A stretch of 64,000 nucleotides of DNA from JBAXAM01 sp964213355. GTDB taxonomy: Bacteria; Pseudomonadota; Gammaproteobacteria; UBA9339. Within the stretch, counting starts at the first letter, position 1. Each line of letters starts with the position of its first letter. The notes under the pieces are model-generated. The model saw only the letters and a program-made list of their open reading frames with translations. It was not told where the DNA came from and did not search any database. Of this stretch, positions 7,034 through 15,816 are shown one piece after another. A program made the position numbers and the translations under genes. Location: the NCBI GenBank assembly GCA_964213355.1, contig CAXOVY010000011.1:1-64000 (forward strand). Reading direction: 5' to 3'.

Positions 7034-8575
7034 ATGAGAGGTCATATAACAATGAGAAAAATTCGGGAAATATTACGTTTAAAATTTGCTCTTGAAATGG
7101 GAAACCAAAAAATCGCCAATAGTTTGGCAATTAGCAGCAGTACTGTACATGAATGTTTGCGCAGGGCTAATTTAGCTAATCTTAGCTGGCCGCTGCCAGA
7201 TAACATAGATGATGAGATATTGGAGAAACAGCTTTACTCTCCGCCAAGACAAGCAATACCAAAGGAAGAGCGAGGTGAGTTGGATTGGTCTAAAATTCAT
7301 GATGAGCTAAAACGCAAACACGTAACGTTAATGTTACTGTGGAACGAGTACAGAGAATCGTATCCAATGGGAATAGGCTACAGTCGGTTTTGCGATCTTT
7401 ACTTGCTATGGAAAAAGCCATTAGACACATGGATGCGTCAAGATCATAAAGCTGGCGAAAAAATGTTTGTCGATTATGCAGGAGGCACTATTCCTATAAG
7501 CGATGGGCAAGGCTATATACATCAAGCACAGATTTTTGTTGCTGTGCTTGGCGCGTCTGGATACATCTACGCTGAAGCGACAATGACACAATCTTTGCAG
7601 GATTGGATAGAGTCACATTGTCGAGCTCTTAAATTCTTCGGCGGTGTTCCAGAGATATCGGTGCCTGACAATTTAAAAAATTGCACTGTCCTTGCCCATC
7701 GCTATGAGCCAGATATTAACCCAACTTATCATGACCTGGCAAAGCATTATGGGTTTGTAGTTATGCCTGCGCGCGTAAGAAAACCAAAAGATAAAAGTTT
7801 GGCGGAAAAAAGCGTACAAATTATACAGTACCAAATTCTAGCAAAATTACGCGATCAAACTTTTTTTAGTTTGGTAGAAGTAAATGAACCGATAGCAATT
7901 TTATTGAAAAAAATTAATTCGCAAGCTTTCCAAAAATTATCAGGATCACGGTTAAGCCAATTTGAGAAGTTAGATAAACCAGCTTTAAAACCACTACCAA
8001 GCACGCCCTACAAATTCGCTGAATGGGCAAAGGCAAGACTGGGTCCTGATTATCATATTGAATTGGATAAACACTTTTACAGCGTTCCGTATACTTTTAT
8101 TAAAAAAATTTTGGATGTGAGATTTACTGATCAAACAGTTGAAATTTTTTATCGTTCAAAAAGAATAGCGGTTCACATGCGCAGTTACATACATAGACGA
8201 CATACAACATTGAAAGAGCATATGCCTAAGGCTCATCAGAAATATGTCGAGTGGACTCCGGAACGAATTATTAATTGGGCTCGAAAAATAGGAATGGCAA
8301 CAGCGCAATTAGTTGAGAAAGTTATCGAAACTAAAGAGCATCCACAATTAGCCTTTCGTGCATGCCTTGGGATCCTGCATCTTGGTAAGAGCTATACTGA
8401 ACTACGGTTGGAAGCAGCATGTGTCCGCGCTTTAAAAATAGGAGCCTACAGTTATCACAACATAGCGTCTATTCTAAAAAATAATTTAGATAACGTGCCA
8501 GTAAGTTCATCGGAAACTTTAACAGCAACAAAAGAAGAACATGAAAACATTAGAGGAGGTGATTATTTTGAATAA
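7034..8575 (+). CDS. istA: IS21-family transposase IstA
   Basis: This DDE transposase carries out strand transfer for the IS21 element. A helix-turn-helix lies at residues 20-45 (NQKIANSLAISSSTVHECLR). The rve/RNase H-like core follows, with the first Asp in FVDYAGG (about residue 147), the second in VPDNLKN and the Glu in SLAEKSVQ. The C-terminal region ends in the usual IS21 pattern before istB. The start ATG has GGAG ten bases upstream; a second ATG six codons later would also work. At 513 residues it is full length, with no frameshift. Confidence 0.93.
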   Translation: MRGHITMRKIREILRLKFALEMGNQKIANSLAISSSTVHECLRRANLANLSWPLPDNIDDEILEKQLYSPPRQAIPKEERGELDWSKIHDELKRKHVTLMLLWNEYRESYPMGIGYSRFCDLYLLWKKPLDTWMRQDHKAGEKMFVDYAGGTIPISDGQGYIHQAQIFVAVLGASGYIYAEATMTQSLQDWIESHCRALKFFGGVPEISVPDNLKNCTVLAHRYEPDINPTYHDLAKHYGFVVMPARVRKPKDKSLAEKSVQIIQYQILAKLRDQTFFSLVEVNEPIAILLKKINSQAFQKLSGSRLSQFEKLDKPALKPLPSTPYKFAEWAKARLGPDYHIELDKHFYSVPYTFIKKILDVRFTDQTVEIFYRSKRIAVHMRSYIHRRHTTLKEHMPKAHQKYVEWTPERIINWARKIGMATAQLVEKVIETKEHPQLAFRACLGILHLGKSYTELRLEAACVRALKIGAYSYHNIASILKNNLDNVPVSSSETLTATKEEHENIRGGDYFE

Positions 8576-8661
8576 GGGGACGCTGTCCCCTTAAACCCCT
8601 GAAGTATTTAGAGACGTAACTTGTAATTGATGAGGCGGGATTAGCCGCCTCAAGTTACGTC
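8574..8661. repeat. Two hairpins between istA and istB
   Basis: AAGGGGAC-GCT-GTCCCCTT spans 8574-8592, overlapping the istA stop. A larger nested palindrome spans 8613-8661 with outer arms GACGTAACTTG / CAAGTTACGTC and inner arms GAGGCGG / CCGCCTC. In most IS21 elements istA and istB overlap or nearly touch; here 138 bases separate them. Neither hairpin has a T-run, so neither is a standard terminator. Confidence 0.6.
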
Positions 8662-8713
8662 ACTGTCATCAGCGCTTCCGCCTGTACAGTAATTTAATAA
8701 TATAGGAGAAAAA

Positions 8714-9469
8714 ATGTTAATACATCCAACAATTGAAAATTTAAAAAAACTACGTTTACTAGGAATGGCTAAAGCATTAGAAAACCAGCTTGATCAACCG
8801 CAAGTAGAAAGTATGAGCTTCGAAGAACGATTAGGGTTAATAATTGACCGTGAAATTTGTGATCGTGAAAATAGAAAATTACAAACAAGGCTTCGCAATG
8901 CAGCTTTAAAACAAACAGCGTCAGTAGAAGATATTGATTATCGCGCATCACGTGGTATTGATAAAAAGCTCGTATTTACTTTATCTAATTGCCAATGGAT
9001 AAAAATGCACCGCAATGTTTTAATTATTGGTGCAACTGGTACAGGCAAAACATATCTTGCTTGCGCTTTGGCACATAAAGCTTGTTTAGAAGGAAACTCT
9101 GTTTATTACAGTCGCCTCTCAAGACTTCTGCCAGATTTGGGTTTAGCACGAGGCGATGGTAGCTATAATAAAAAAATGAAACAGCTGGCAAAGGTCGAGG
9201 TTTTGATTTTAGACGACTGGGGACTTTCTCCTCTTACAGATGAGCAACGTCGTGATTTATTAGAGCTACTAGACGATCGTCATGAAAAATGCTCTACTAT
9301 TGTTACCAGTCAACTGCCAATTAAACTCTGGCATGAAGCCATTGGAGATAAAACTTTGGCTGACGCTATTATGGATCGACTGGTACACAACGCTTATCGG
9401 TTAGAATTAAAAGGTGACGACTCTATGCGTAAATTTCGTAATGAAAATCTGAATAAGAGGGATAAATAA
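8714..9469 (+). CDS. istB: IS21-family ATPase IstB
   Basis: This AAA+ (DnaC-like) helper ATPase directs IstA to target DNA. Walker A GATGTGKT lies near residue 107 and Walker B VLILDDWG near 160, followed by the sensor region STIVTSQLP and the C-terminal arginine-finger segment DRLVHNAYRLELKG. The length of 251 residues is standard. A GGAG lies eight bases before the ATG. Confidence 0.94.
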   Translation: MLIHPTIENLKKLRLLGMAKALENQLDQPQVESMSFEERLGLIIDREICDRENRKLQTRLRNAALKQTASVEDIDYRASRGIDKKLVFTLSNCQWIKMHRNVLIIGATGTGKTYLACALAHKACLEGNSVYYSRLSRLLPDLGLARGDGSYNKKMKQLAKVEVLILDDWGLSPLTDEQRRDLLELLDDRHEKCSTIVTSQLPIKLWHEAIGDKTLADAIMDRLVHNAYRLELKGDDSMRKFRNENLNKRDK

Positions 9470-9506
9470 CTAAATTATAACAAAGGTCTTTCGCTTTGAT
9501 TTTTTT

Positions 9507-9621
9507 GATCGGTTTGGATCGGAATCGTTAATCGATTTGGACTGGAATTACTGATCGGTTTGGACTGGAATCATTGATCGGTTTGAATCGGAATGATTGA
9601 TCGATTTCATCGGAATACGCA
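9507..9621. repeat. Right multiple terminal repeats of the IS21 element
   Basis: Five imperfect copies of a unit like GATCGGTTTGGACTGGAAT, inverted relative to the left set, run into the right terminal inverted repeat. Confidence 0.75.
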
Positions 9622-10627
9622 ATGTCTTTAAAAAATATCGCAATGAAAATCTTTCAGGATGATCTTGGTAATTTTCCGGCCTGTCAATTATGGCGCGAGA
9701 GTCATAGATAAGTACTTGCTTATCAGCTTGCGAAAGAACCAAAAGAGTTGAACCTTTTGGTAATAGATCTACATCTTTTATAGCACCACCACCATGGCAC
9801 GAGGTTAAAAACACCTCGATGGGTTTATCTTTATATATTGATTTTAAAGCTGTAAAAAGATCCTTAGTTTTTACTTTATATTGGGTATTATCAAAAGAAG
9901 TTACATGGTTACCTTCTTGATCGATACCTCCATGACCATCGATGATGAACATAATCTTTTCAGGTAACTTGATGCGCTCTATACTTTCTTGAATAAGTTG
10001 AAAGCTAAGAGAATGCTTCCCGTTACCTATCATTAATACGGGTACTTTACTATTCTTAAAATGTTCAAAGTAATGATTGTCATCATTATAAAATAAGTCA
10101 GAGCCATCAGCTGCAGTAGAATGAGCGAATATATCTGGTAACCTAAGAACAATAACTAGCTTATCTTTGTTTTCGCCCCCTTCAGGTTGAAAAAATTTAA
10201 ACATATTTTTACTTAGATAGTAGGAGTTTGTGCCTCTAACTTTTTCAAATATTTGAGGGCAATTATTGTTGGCATTGCCTTGTTCAGGGTGAAATTCTAA
10301 ACAAAGCTTTACGCCATCGATGTTTCTACACGTATCTGCAATATAAATAGGGCTTTCTTGTTTTGCATTCTCTATATTTACTAGATTAGGATATTTTGTA
10401 AGTATTGCTTCAGCGAAATTATTGTTATTATACTTTAAAGCCAGATGGAGAGCGGTATTACCTTCTTCATCTCTAAAGCTTTTTAGTTGATCATCAGGAA
10501 GGGTTTTTAATTGTTCTATAATTTGTTCTTGGTTGCCAGCAGCATTAGCAGCTGTAAAAAAAGAAGAAAAAATAATCACTGCTAAAATTAAGCAGTTAAA
10601 AAATGAACATTTAGATATATTAAGCAC
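9548..10627 (-). pseudogene. 5' part of secreted ankyrin-repeat, caspase-like (clan CD-like) protein, split by IS21
   Basis: The native coding segment is 9622-10627; the last 24 residues up to the stop at 9548 come from the IS end. Residues 1-30 form a signal peptide (hydrophobic LILAVIIFSSFF, cleavage near ANAA). Residues 50-115 look like two ankyrin repeats (GNTALHLALK, ESPIYIADTC). A Rossmann-like region follows, with MFIIDGHGG (His232) and EVFLTSCHGGGA (Cys277). A strand ending in a His-Gly and, some 45 residues later, a strand ending in a catalytic Cys is the layout of clan CD peptidases (caspase, legumain, gingipain-like). Cleaved this way the protein keeps the putative dyad but loses its last 180 residues. 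It could be an effector or a periplasmic protease; the family call is by motif only. Confidence 0.75.
9622..9627. repeat. Target-site duplication of the IS21 element, right copy
   Basis: ATGTCT, identical to 6832-6837, directly follows the right terminal repeat. Confidence 0.8.
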
Positions 10628-10725
10628 ATTTTATTCCAGGCAATTGATTACAAAGTTCAGTGTAGCAGGCAATTATTAAGGAACCATTAAAGCACCAAAT
10701 GAATTTTCTGTTGTGCGTAAATATA

Positions 10726-10734
10726 TGATACAAT
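10726..10734 (+). promoter_or_regulatory. Candidate extended -10 promoter of rmuC
   Basis: TGATACAAT is a good extended -10 element only 8 bases before the rmuC ATG, which would make the message leaderless or nearly so. No clear -35 lies at the right distance. Confidence 0.35.
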
Positions 10735-10742
10735 GACATTAT

Positions 10743-11924
10743 ATGTTACCAATTATTCTTACAATCAGTACATTAATAGCGGTAATTGCCATCGCAATAG
10801 GACTCTTTTTTCGTAAACCTCAAAATGCAGAGGCTATTACTGCTCTAGCAGCTCGTTTAGATGAACGGGATCGTCTTAATAATGAATTGCGCGATAGTAT
10901 CACGCGCCTGCTGTTTGAACAAAGGCAACAGTTTAGCGAGCATCAATTACATGGTTTAAAAACCATCATTGAGAGCATGCAAGCTGGTATGGTTGATGTG
11001 CGTGTGCAAATAACCAGCGCTTTGAACAATCATGCAACCGAGTTGAGCCTGCGGGTTGAAAAATTAACTCAGGCAACTGACGCAAAACTACAAGAAATAA
11101 GCGGTCAAGTTGATAAGCGTCTAGCTGAAGGTTTTGAGAAGACCACTGCAACCTTTACCGATGTGGTAAAACGTTTGGCCTTAATTGATGAAGCCCAGAA
11201 AAAAATAACAGATCTATCTAGCAATATAGTAAATTTACAAGAAATTTTAGCAGACAAGCGTGCACGCGGTGCATTTGGCGAAGTACAATTGTCGGTGTTG
11301 TTGCATAATGTTTTGCCACAAGAAAATTTTGCGCTGCAACATACTTTATCTAATGGAAAACGTGTTGATTGTATTTTGTTTTTACCAGAACCAACTGGCA
11401 ATATTACGGTTGATGCAAAATTTCCGCTTGAAAATTATCAAAAATTATCAAACCCGCATTTAGGCGAAGATGAAAGGTTAATCGCACAACAACAATTTCG
11501 GTTGGACATCCGCAAACATATCCAAGATATTGCAGAAAAATATATTATCCCTGGAGAAACCGCTGATGGGGCAATAATGTTTATTCCGGCAGAAGCAGTG
11601 TTTGCAGAAATTCATGGGCATTACCCGGAACTGGTTGAGTTATCGCATCGTTCTAAAGTGTGGTTGGTCTCCCCTACTACTTTAATGGCAATTTTGACTA
11701 CAGCGCGCGCAGTTATCAAAGATGCGGCAACACGCCAGCAAATTCATATTATCCAAGAGCACTTAGTTTCATTAGGGAAGGATTTTGAGCGTTTCCAGGA
11801 GCGCATGGATAATCTAGCCAAGCATATTAACCAAGCCCATGAAGATGTTGAAGCAGTGCATAAATCATCGAAAAAAATATCGAGTCGCTTTAATAGTATT
11901 GAACAGGTCGAGTTGACCGTTTGA
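10743..11924 (+). CDS. rmuC: DNA recombination protein RmuC
   Basis: RmuC-family proteins are membrane-anchored, nuclease-fold proteins that limit inversions at short inverted repeats in E. coli; the biochemical activity is not settled. Residues 3-23 form an N-terminal membrane helix. A long coiled coil (about residues 30-170) precedes the conserved RmuC domain with GAFGEVQLSVLL, DAKFPLENY and the VWLVSPTTLMAIL segment. At 393 residues it is within the family range. No Shine-Dalgarno precedes the ATG. It is divergent from the split ankyrin gene and ends 16 bases before a bidirectional terminator. Confidence 0.93.
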   Translation: MLPIILTISTLIAVIAIAIGLFFRKPQNAEAITALAARLDERDRLNNELRDSITRLLFEQRQQFSEHQLHGLKTIIESMQAGMVDVRVQITSALNNHATELSLRVEKLTQATDAKLQEISGQVDKRLAEGFEKTTATFTDVVKRLALIDEAQKKITDLSSNIVNLQEILADKRARGAFGEVQLSVLLHNVLPQENFALQHTLSNGKRVDCILFLPEPTGNITVDAKFPLENYQKLSNPHLGEDERLIAQQQFRLDIRKHIQDIAEKYIIPGETADGAIMFIPAEAVFAEIHGHYPELVELSHRSKVWLVSPTTLMAILTTARAVIKDAATRQQIHIIQEHLVSLGKDFERFQERMDNLAKHINQAHEDVEAVHKSSKKISSRFNSIEQVELTV

Positions 11925-11940
11925 GTCTTTAGTACACAAT

Positions 11941-11969
11941 AAAAAAGCCAGGTTACCCTGGCTTTTTTA
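11941..11969. terminator. Bidirectional rho-independent terminator
   Basis: AAAAAAGCCAGG-TTA-CCCTGGCTTTTTT forms an 11-12-bp stem with A and T runs on both sides. It ends rmuC from the left and the small lipoprotein gene from the right. Confidence 0.9.
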
Positions 11970-11992
11970 TTGAGAAAAACTATAAAACATTC

Positions 11993-12190
11993 TTACTTAA
12001 CAATGTCTTTAGTGGTTTTCTCGGCACCTAATTTGCCATGATGGCGATGATGTTTACATTTTTTGCCCTTGCAAGTTTCTTTTGTTTGAGCAAAGCCTGT
12101 ATCTGTCACAACGCTTGTTGCTTTTTCAGCAGAGCAACCGACCAAAGTGAAAGCTGCTGCGATTACAACGATTGAAAGTAACTTTTTCAT
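11993..12190 (-). CDS. Small lysine/histidine-rich lipoprotein, unknown function
   Basis: This is a 65-residue protein with a typical lipoprotein signal: MKK, a hydrophobic core, and the lipobox LVGC at residues 16-19. The mature part is short and contains the basic cluster CKGKKCKHHRHHGK, which has two cysteines and four histidines that could bind metal; that is only a suggestion. AAGGAAC seven bases upstream supports the start. No family is recognised. The upstream region holds a perfect 18-bp palindrome that may be an operator. Confidence 0.7.
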   Translation of the reverse strand: MKKLLSIVVIAAAFTLVGCSAEKATSVVTDTGFAQTKETCKGKKCKHHRHHGKLGAEKTTKDIVK

Positions 12191-12221
12191 TTTTGTTCCT
12201 TTAACCTAAAATTAAAAAATC

Positions 12222-12313
12222 TGTTTGCGTAAACATAAAGCGTAAAGCAAACACCCTATTGTCATTTATATTGTAACGTTACAATACAACTCGTAGCGTG
12301 GGTAACATCCCAC
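12222..12313. promoter_or_regulatory. Palindrome-rich intergenic region with an 18-bp perfect palindrome
   Basis: Three inverted repeats lie between tatD and the lipoprotein gene: TGTTTGC / GCAAACA (12222-12253), the perfect palindrome TATTGTAACGTTACAATA (12269-12286), and GTGGG-TAACAT-CCCAC (12298-12313). The 18-bp palindrome has the symmetry of a dimeric regulator site and lies about 80 bases upstream of the lipoprotein start. No T-run makes these terminators. Confidence 0.45.
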
Positions 12314-12376
12314 ACAACAGCGACATTTTTAAAACATTTTCCCAGAAAAAGCAAGGATTTTCGGAATAATTTTTAG

Positions 12377-13153
12377 TTAGATCCTACAAAAACGCAAAAA
12401 GTTTGCTGTGATTTGGGCTGCAAATGCTTCATAAGACATACCACGAAGCTCGGCTATAAATTCGGCAATGTAATGCAAATAAATGGGCTCATTAGACTTA
12501 CCCCGAACGGGAACAGGAGCTAAATATGGCGCATCAGTTTCAATCAATATCTTGTCTAACGGTGTGTTTTTGGCAATTTCTTTTAAAGCCTTGGCGCTAC
12601 GAAAAGTCACAATCCCTGAAAATGAAACATAAAAACCAATTTCTATTGCTTTTTCTGCAAAAGCGCTACTTCCGGTGAAACAATGCATCATTCCACCTAC
12701 CGTCATGGTCTCTTCATCAGTCAACAATTTAATAATATCAACTTCGGCATCACGTGCATGCACAATCAATGGTTTGTTTAAAGCTTTTGCTGCTTGAATA
12801 TGCAGCTTGAATAACTTCCTTTGGTGTTCGCGCTCTAATTCATGGGTGGTATAATAAAAGTCTAGCCCTGTTTCGCCGATGCCAATAACTTTTTTGTTTT
12901 GTCCAAGAGTTATTAATTCATCTAAACTTGGTTCACGTGAGTTTTTTTCAGATGGGTGTAAGCCAACTGCTGCATAAATATTATTATCACTTTCGGCTAT
13001 CCTTAAAATATTTGGGAAATTCTCAATATCAACCCCTGGGCAAAGAATATAATTCACGTCTTTTGCTCGCGCCGCAGCGATAGCTTTATGCAAGTCTCCG
13101 TTGTAAGGAGTAAGATCGAGAAGGTCTAAATGGCAATGTGAATCGGCTAACAT
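12377..13153 (-). CDS. tatD: TatD-family metal-dependent hydrolase (YcfH-like)
   Basis: This is a metal-dependent hydrolase of the amidohydrolase TIM-barrel fold; TatD proteins act as DNA exonucleases in repair. Metal ligands are visible in order: DSHCHLD (residues 4-10), the Glu in GIGETGLDFYY (near 97), the His in PLIVHARDA, the His in MMHCFTGS and the Asp in ETDAPYLAPVP. The length, 258 residues, is normal. It follows holB by 6 bases, the same order as holB-ycfH in E. coli, so it is the ycfH orthologue rather than the tat-linked tatD. Confidence 0.92.
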   Translation of the reverse strand: MLADSHCHLDLLDLTPYNGDLHKAIAAARAKDVNYILCPGVDIENFPNILRIAESDNNIYAAVGLHPSEKNSREPSLDELITLGQNKKVIGIGETGLDFYYTTHELEREHQRKLFKLHIQAAKALNKPLIVHARDAEVDIIKLLTDEETMTVGGMMHCFTGSSAFAEKAIEIGFYVSFSGIVTFRSAKALKEIAKNTPLDKILIETDAPYLAPVPVRGKSNEPIYLHYIAEFIAELRGMSYEAFAAQITANFLRFCRI

Positions 13154-13159
13154 AATAAT

Positions 13160-14137
13160 TTATTTCACAAATAATTGTGTCCAAGTTATAGTTAAACTTT
13201 CAGCTGTTAGTTGCTGATTAAAATTGATATTTCTAACAAAATACTGATGTAATTTAAGCAATTGCTTTTGGTAAGTAAAGAGCTTGTTCAAATCAGTTTT
13301 TGCTGCCAGATAAATTAATTCTTTTATTTGATCTTGGTTAATAATATTTTCGACGGCGGTGAATTTGATTTTAATAAGATCACTGACGACGCGCATAAAT
13401 GTGAGCAGTAATGATCTAAAATCCCAATCTAAGCATTGCTCTGCTACCTGAACTGCGCTCATTTTTTTATTTTGTAATGCGTAAAGATTTTGGAAGAATT
13501 CCTGACGACGCTGCAAATTCTCTTCCTGTAAAATACTTAAGGCTTTTAATGGCGCATTCTCAGCTAAAGCAAGCACCAACTTAAAATCAGCATCTGGTAC
13601 TTGTTGTTTTAACCATTCTTGTGCAACATTGAATAATGGTGCCTTGATAGCTATTATTTGGCAACGACTACGAATAGTTGCAGCAAGTGTTGCTGGGTGG
13701 TGTGAAATCAAAATTATAATAACGTTGGCGGCTGGTTCTTCCAGAGTTTTTAATAATGAATTAGAAGCGGCAATATTTAGTAATTCGGCATACTCAATAA
13801 TAACGATTTTATATCCGCCTTGTTGAGCGGTATTATTTAACTCAGAAACGAGTTCACGAATTTGATCAATTTTTATGGCTTTATTTTCCTCTTCGGACTT
13901 GATAATTATCAAATCAGGATGATTATTAGATTTTAATAATTGGCAAGCACTGCACTCACCACAGCTTTTAGTTGAACCCTTTTGGCAAAGTAACACTTCA
14001 GCCAAACACAAAGCAAAGTGGTATTTACCTACCCCCTCCATTCCTTTTATTAAAATAGCATGAGGCAACTGTCCGCTGTTTTTGCAGCTGAGTAACTGTT
14101 GCCATTCTTGTTGTTGCCACGGATAAATGGAGTGCAT
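13160..14137 (-). CDS. holB: DNA polymerase III subunit delta prime
   Basis: HolB is part of the clamp loader that places the beta clamp on DNA. The AAA+ domain has the P-loop-like GMEGVGKYHFA (near residue 33), a four-cysteine zinc module CQKGSTKSCGECSAC, and the SNSLLKTLEEPAANVIIIL segment that holds the SRC motif partner, followed by TIRSRCQ. As in other delta-prime subunits the nucleotide site is degenerate. It starts 1 base after the tmk stop, in the conserved tmk-holB-ycfH order. Confidence 0.93.
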   Translation of the reverse strand: MHSIYPWQQQEWQQLLSCKNSGQLPHAILIKGMEGVGKYHFALCLAEVLLCQKGSTKSCGECSACQLLKSNNHPDLIIIKSEEENKAIKIDQIRELVSELNNTAQQGGYKIVIIEYAELLNIAASNSLLKTLEEPAANVIIILISHHPATLAATIRSRCQIIAIKAPLFNVAQEWLKQQVPDADFKLVLALAENAPLKALSILQEENLQRRQEFFQNLYALQNKKMSAVQVAEQCLDWDFRSLLLTFMRVVSDLIKIKFTAVENIINQDQIKELIYLAAKTDLNKLFTYQKQLLKLHQYFVRNINFNQQLTAESLTITWTQLFVK

Positions 14138-14138
14138 G

Positions 14139-14759
14139 TTAACTTATTATTTTCTCTAAAACTTTTCTTACTTGATCTACAACTTCTTCAGGTGATCTAT
14201 TAGCATCAATTATGCGAAAACGCTTTGGCTCTTTCTGCACGCGATCTAAATAACACCTACGCACTCTTTCATAAAATTCCTCATTCTCAATTTCAAGGCG
14301 ATCTAAAGCTCGATTGTTTTTAATGCGACTGAAACCACGATCAACATTAATATCGAATAATAAAGTATAGTCTGGATGCAAGGTGTCTTGTACCAGGTTT
14401 TCTAAAACTGCTATTTTTTCCTGCGATAAACGACGACCAGCACCTTGATATGCATATGTAGCATCGGTAAAGCGATCACAAATTACCCATTGTCCACATT
14501 TTAGTGCGGGAATAATAACTTGATTTAAATGCTGCGCACGCCCAGCAAAATAAAGTAATAACTCAGTATCTGGATGCATTAGTTCTAAGTGATGATCTAA
14601 AATTATCTTGCGAATTTTTTCGGCAATTTCTGTTCCGCCGGGTTCTCGTGTTAAAATAAACTTAATACTATTTTCATGCAGATATTTGGCTAGAAACTGT
14701 ACCGCAGTACTTTTCCCTGCTCCTTCTCCACCTTCAAGTGTAATAAAATATCCATTCAT
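14139..14759 (-). CDS. tmk: Thymidylate kinase
   Basis: Tmk converts dTMP to dTDP with ATP. The P-loop LEGGEGAGKST is at residues 8-18, the DR(F/Y/H) motif appears as CDRFTDATYAYQGAGR (near 93-108), and the lid region follows around 140. The length of 206 residues is standard. It starts 6 bases downstream of mltG and is followed within 2 bases by holB, so the three are likely co-transcribed. Confidence 0.95.
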   Translation of the reverse strand: MNGYFITLEGGEGAGKSTAVQFLAKYLHENSIKFILTREPGGTEIAEKIRKIILDHHLELMHPDTELLLYFAGRAQHLNQVIIPALKCGQWVICDRFTDATYAYQGAGRRLSQEKIAVLENLVQDTLHPDYTLLFDINVDRGFSRIKNNRALDRLEIENEEFYERVRRCYLDRVQKEPKRFRIIDANRSPEEVVDQVRKVLEKIIS

Positions 14760-14765
14760 AAATGA

Positions 14766-15776
14766 TTATTTGTGCGGCAAATATTTTTTAACTGCTTTAC
14801 TCTGTTCTTTAAGGGTATCGGAAAACTTATGGGTACCATCGCCCTTTGCAACATAATATAAAACCGTGCCTGAAGTTGGGTGCAACGCTGCTTCAATTGA
14901 AGCTTTACTCGGCAGAGCAATCGGGGTTGGTGGCAACCCCTTACGTGTGTAAGTGTTGTACGGAGTATCTTTTGTGAGATCTAATTTACTTAATTTGCCG
15001 CTATATTTTTCACCAAGTCCATAAATTACCGTGGGATCAACTTGGAGCAATTTACCCATAGCAAGACGGCGCAAAATAACCCCTGCGATTATTGGTTTTT
15101 CTTGTTCAAATGCAGTTTCTTTTTCGATCATTGAAGCGACAATTAGTGCTTCATAAGGGCAGCGATATGGCGCATCAGCTGCTCTATTGTTCCAAGCCGC
15201 TTGTAAGCGCTTTTGCATTAATTTATAGGCATTGGTTAATATATAAGTGTCTTTCACCTCACCACTAAACAGATATGTATCAGGAGCAAACCTACCCTCT
15301 GGTAACTCGCCTGAATACCCAATTGTACCCATTATTTCATCAGAATTAGATTTTTGGATAGTATGTTTGATATAAGAGTTATTATTCAAGGTTGCAATCA
15401 TTTGCGAAAAAGTCCAACCCTCTACAATTGTAAAAGCATGGCGCACCGCATCACCTTTTACCATTTTTGCAAGCAATTGTGTTGGTGTAGTAATACCAGG
15501 TTCAATAAGATATTCTCCTGCTTTTAAATTACGCTCCACTCCTTTAAAACGAGCAAGCAAGTCAAAAAACAAAGGTCGTTTAATCAAGTTTTTCTGTCTT
15601 AAGCTAGCAGCGGCTTTTTTAACCGACATTCCTTGGGTAAAAAGGAAATATGCTGGCTTCTGATTAGCTTCAACCAATGGGTCTTTTAAAAAAGACAAGA
15701 AATCAAGACTTAAAGCCAAGCAAATTGCTACAAATGCGGCACCTGAAATGATAAAAATTTTATTTTTTTGTTTCAT
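14766..15776 (-). CDS. mltG: Endolytic murein transglycosylase MltG (YceG)
   Basis: MltG cleaves nascent glycan strands and sets their length. It has an N-terminal membrane helix (residues 5-25), a LysM-like segment and the YceG catalytic domain, with the catalytic glutamate in the motif ASMIEKET (near residue 212) and the conserved PYNTYTRKGLPPTPIALPS substrate-site segment. The length is 336 residues. In E. coli pabC lies between fabF and yceG; here it is missing and a short promoter-bearing gap takes its place. Confidence 0.93.
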   Translation of the reverse strand: MKQKNKIFIISGAAFVAICLALSLDFLSFLKDPLVEANQKPAYFLFTQGMSVKKAAASLRQKNLIKRPLFFDLLARFKGVERNLKAGEYLIEPGITTPTQLLAKMVKGDAVRHAFTIVEGWTFSQMIATLNNNSYIKHTIQKSNSDEIMGTIGYSGELPEGRFAPDTYLFSGEVKDTYILTNAYKLMQKRLQAAWNNRAADAPYRCPYEALIVASMIEKETAFEQEKPIIAGVILRRLAMGKLLQVDPTVIYGLGEKYSGKLSKLDLTKDTPYNTYTRKGLPPTPIALPSKASIEAALHPTSGTVLYYVAKGDGTHKFSDTLKEQSKAVKKYLPHK

Positions 15777-15816
15777 TGTAAATATCTATTTTGTTTGTTG
15801 ATGGGACTGTAAGTGA

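Larger units (their letters stand above)
6838..9621 (+). mobile_element. Complete IS21-family insertion sequence (2784 bp)
   Basis: Both ends are defined by terminal inverted repeats TGCATATTCCGAT (left) and its near-complement ATCGGAATACGCA (right, one mismatch), with the TG...CA ends typical of IS21. It is bounded by a 6-bp duplication and encodes istA and istB in order. Multiple subterminal 19-23-bp repeats flank both ends. Both genes are intact, so it could still be active. It sits inside a secreted-protein gene read on the opposite strand. Confidence 0.92.
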
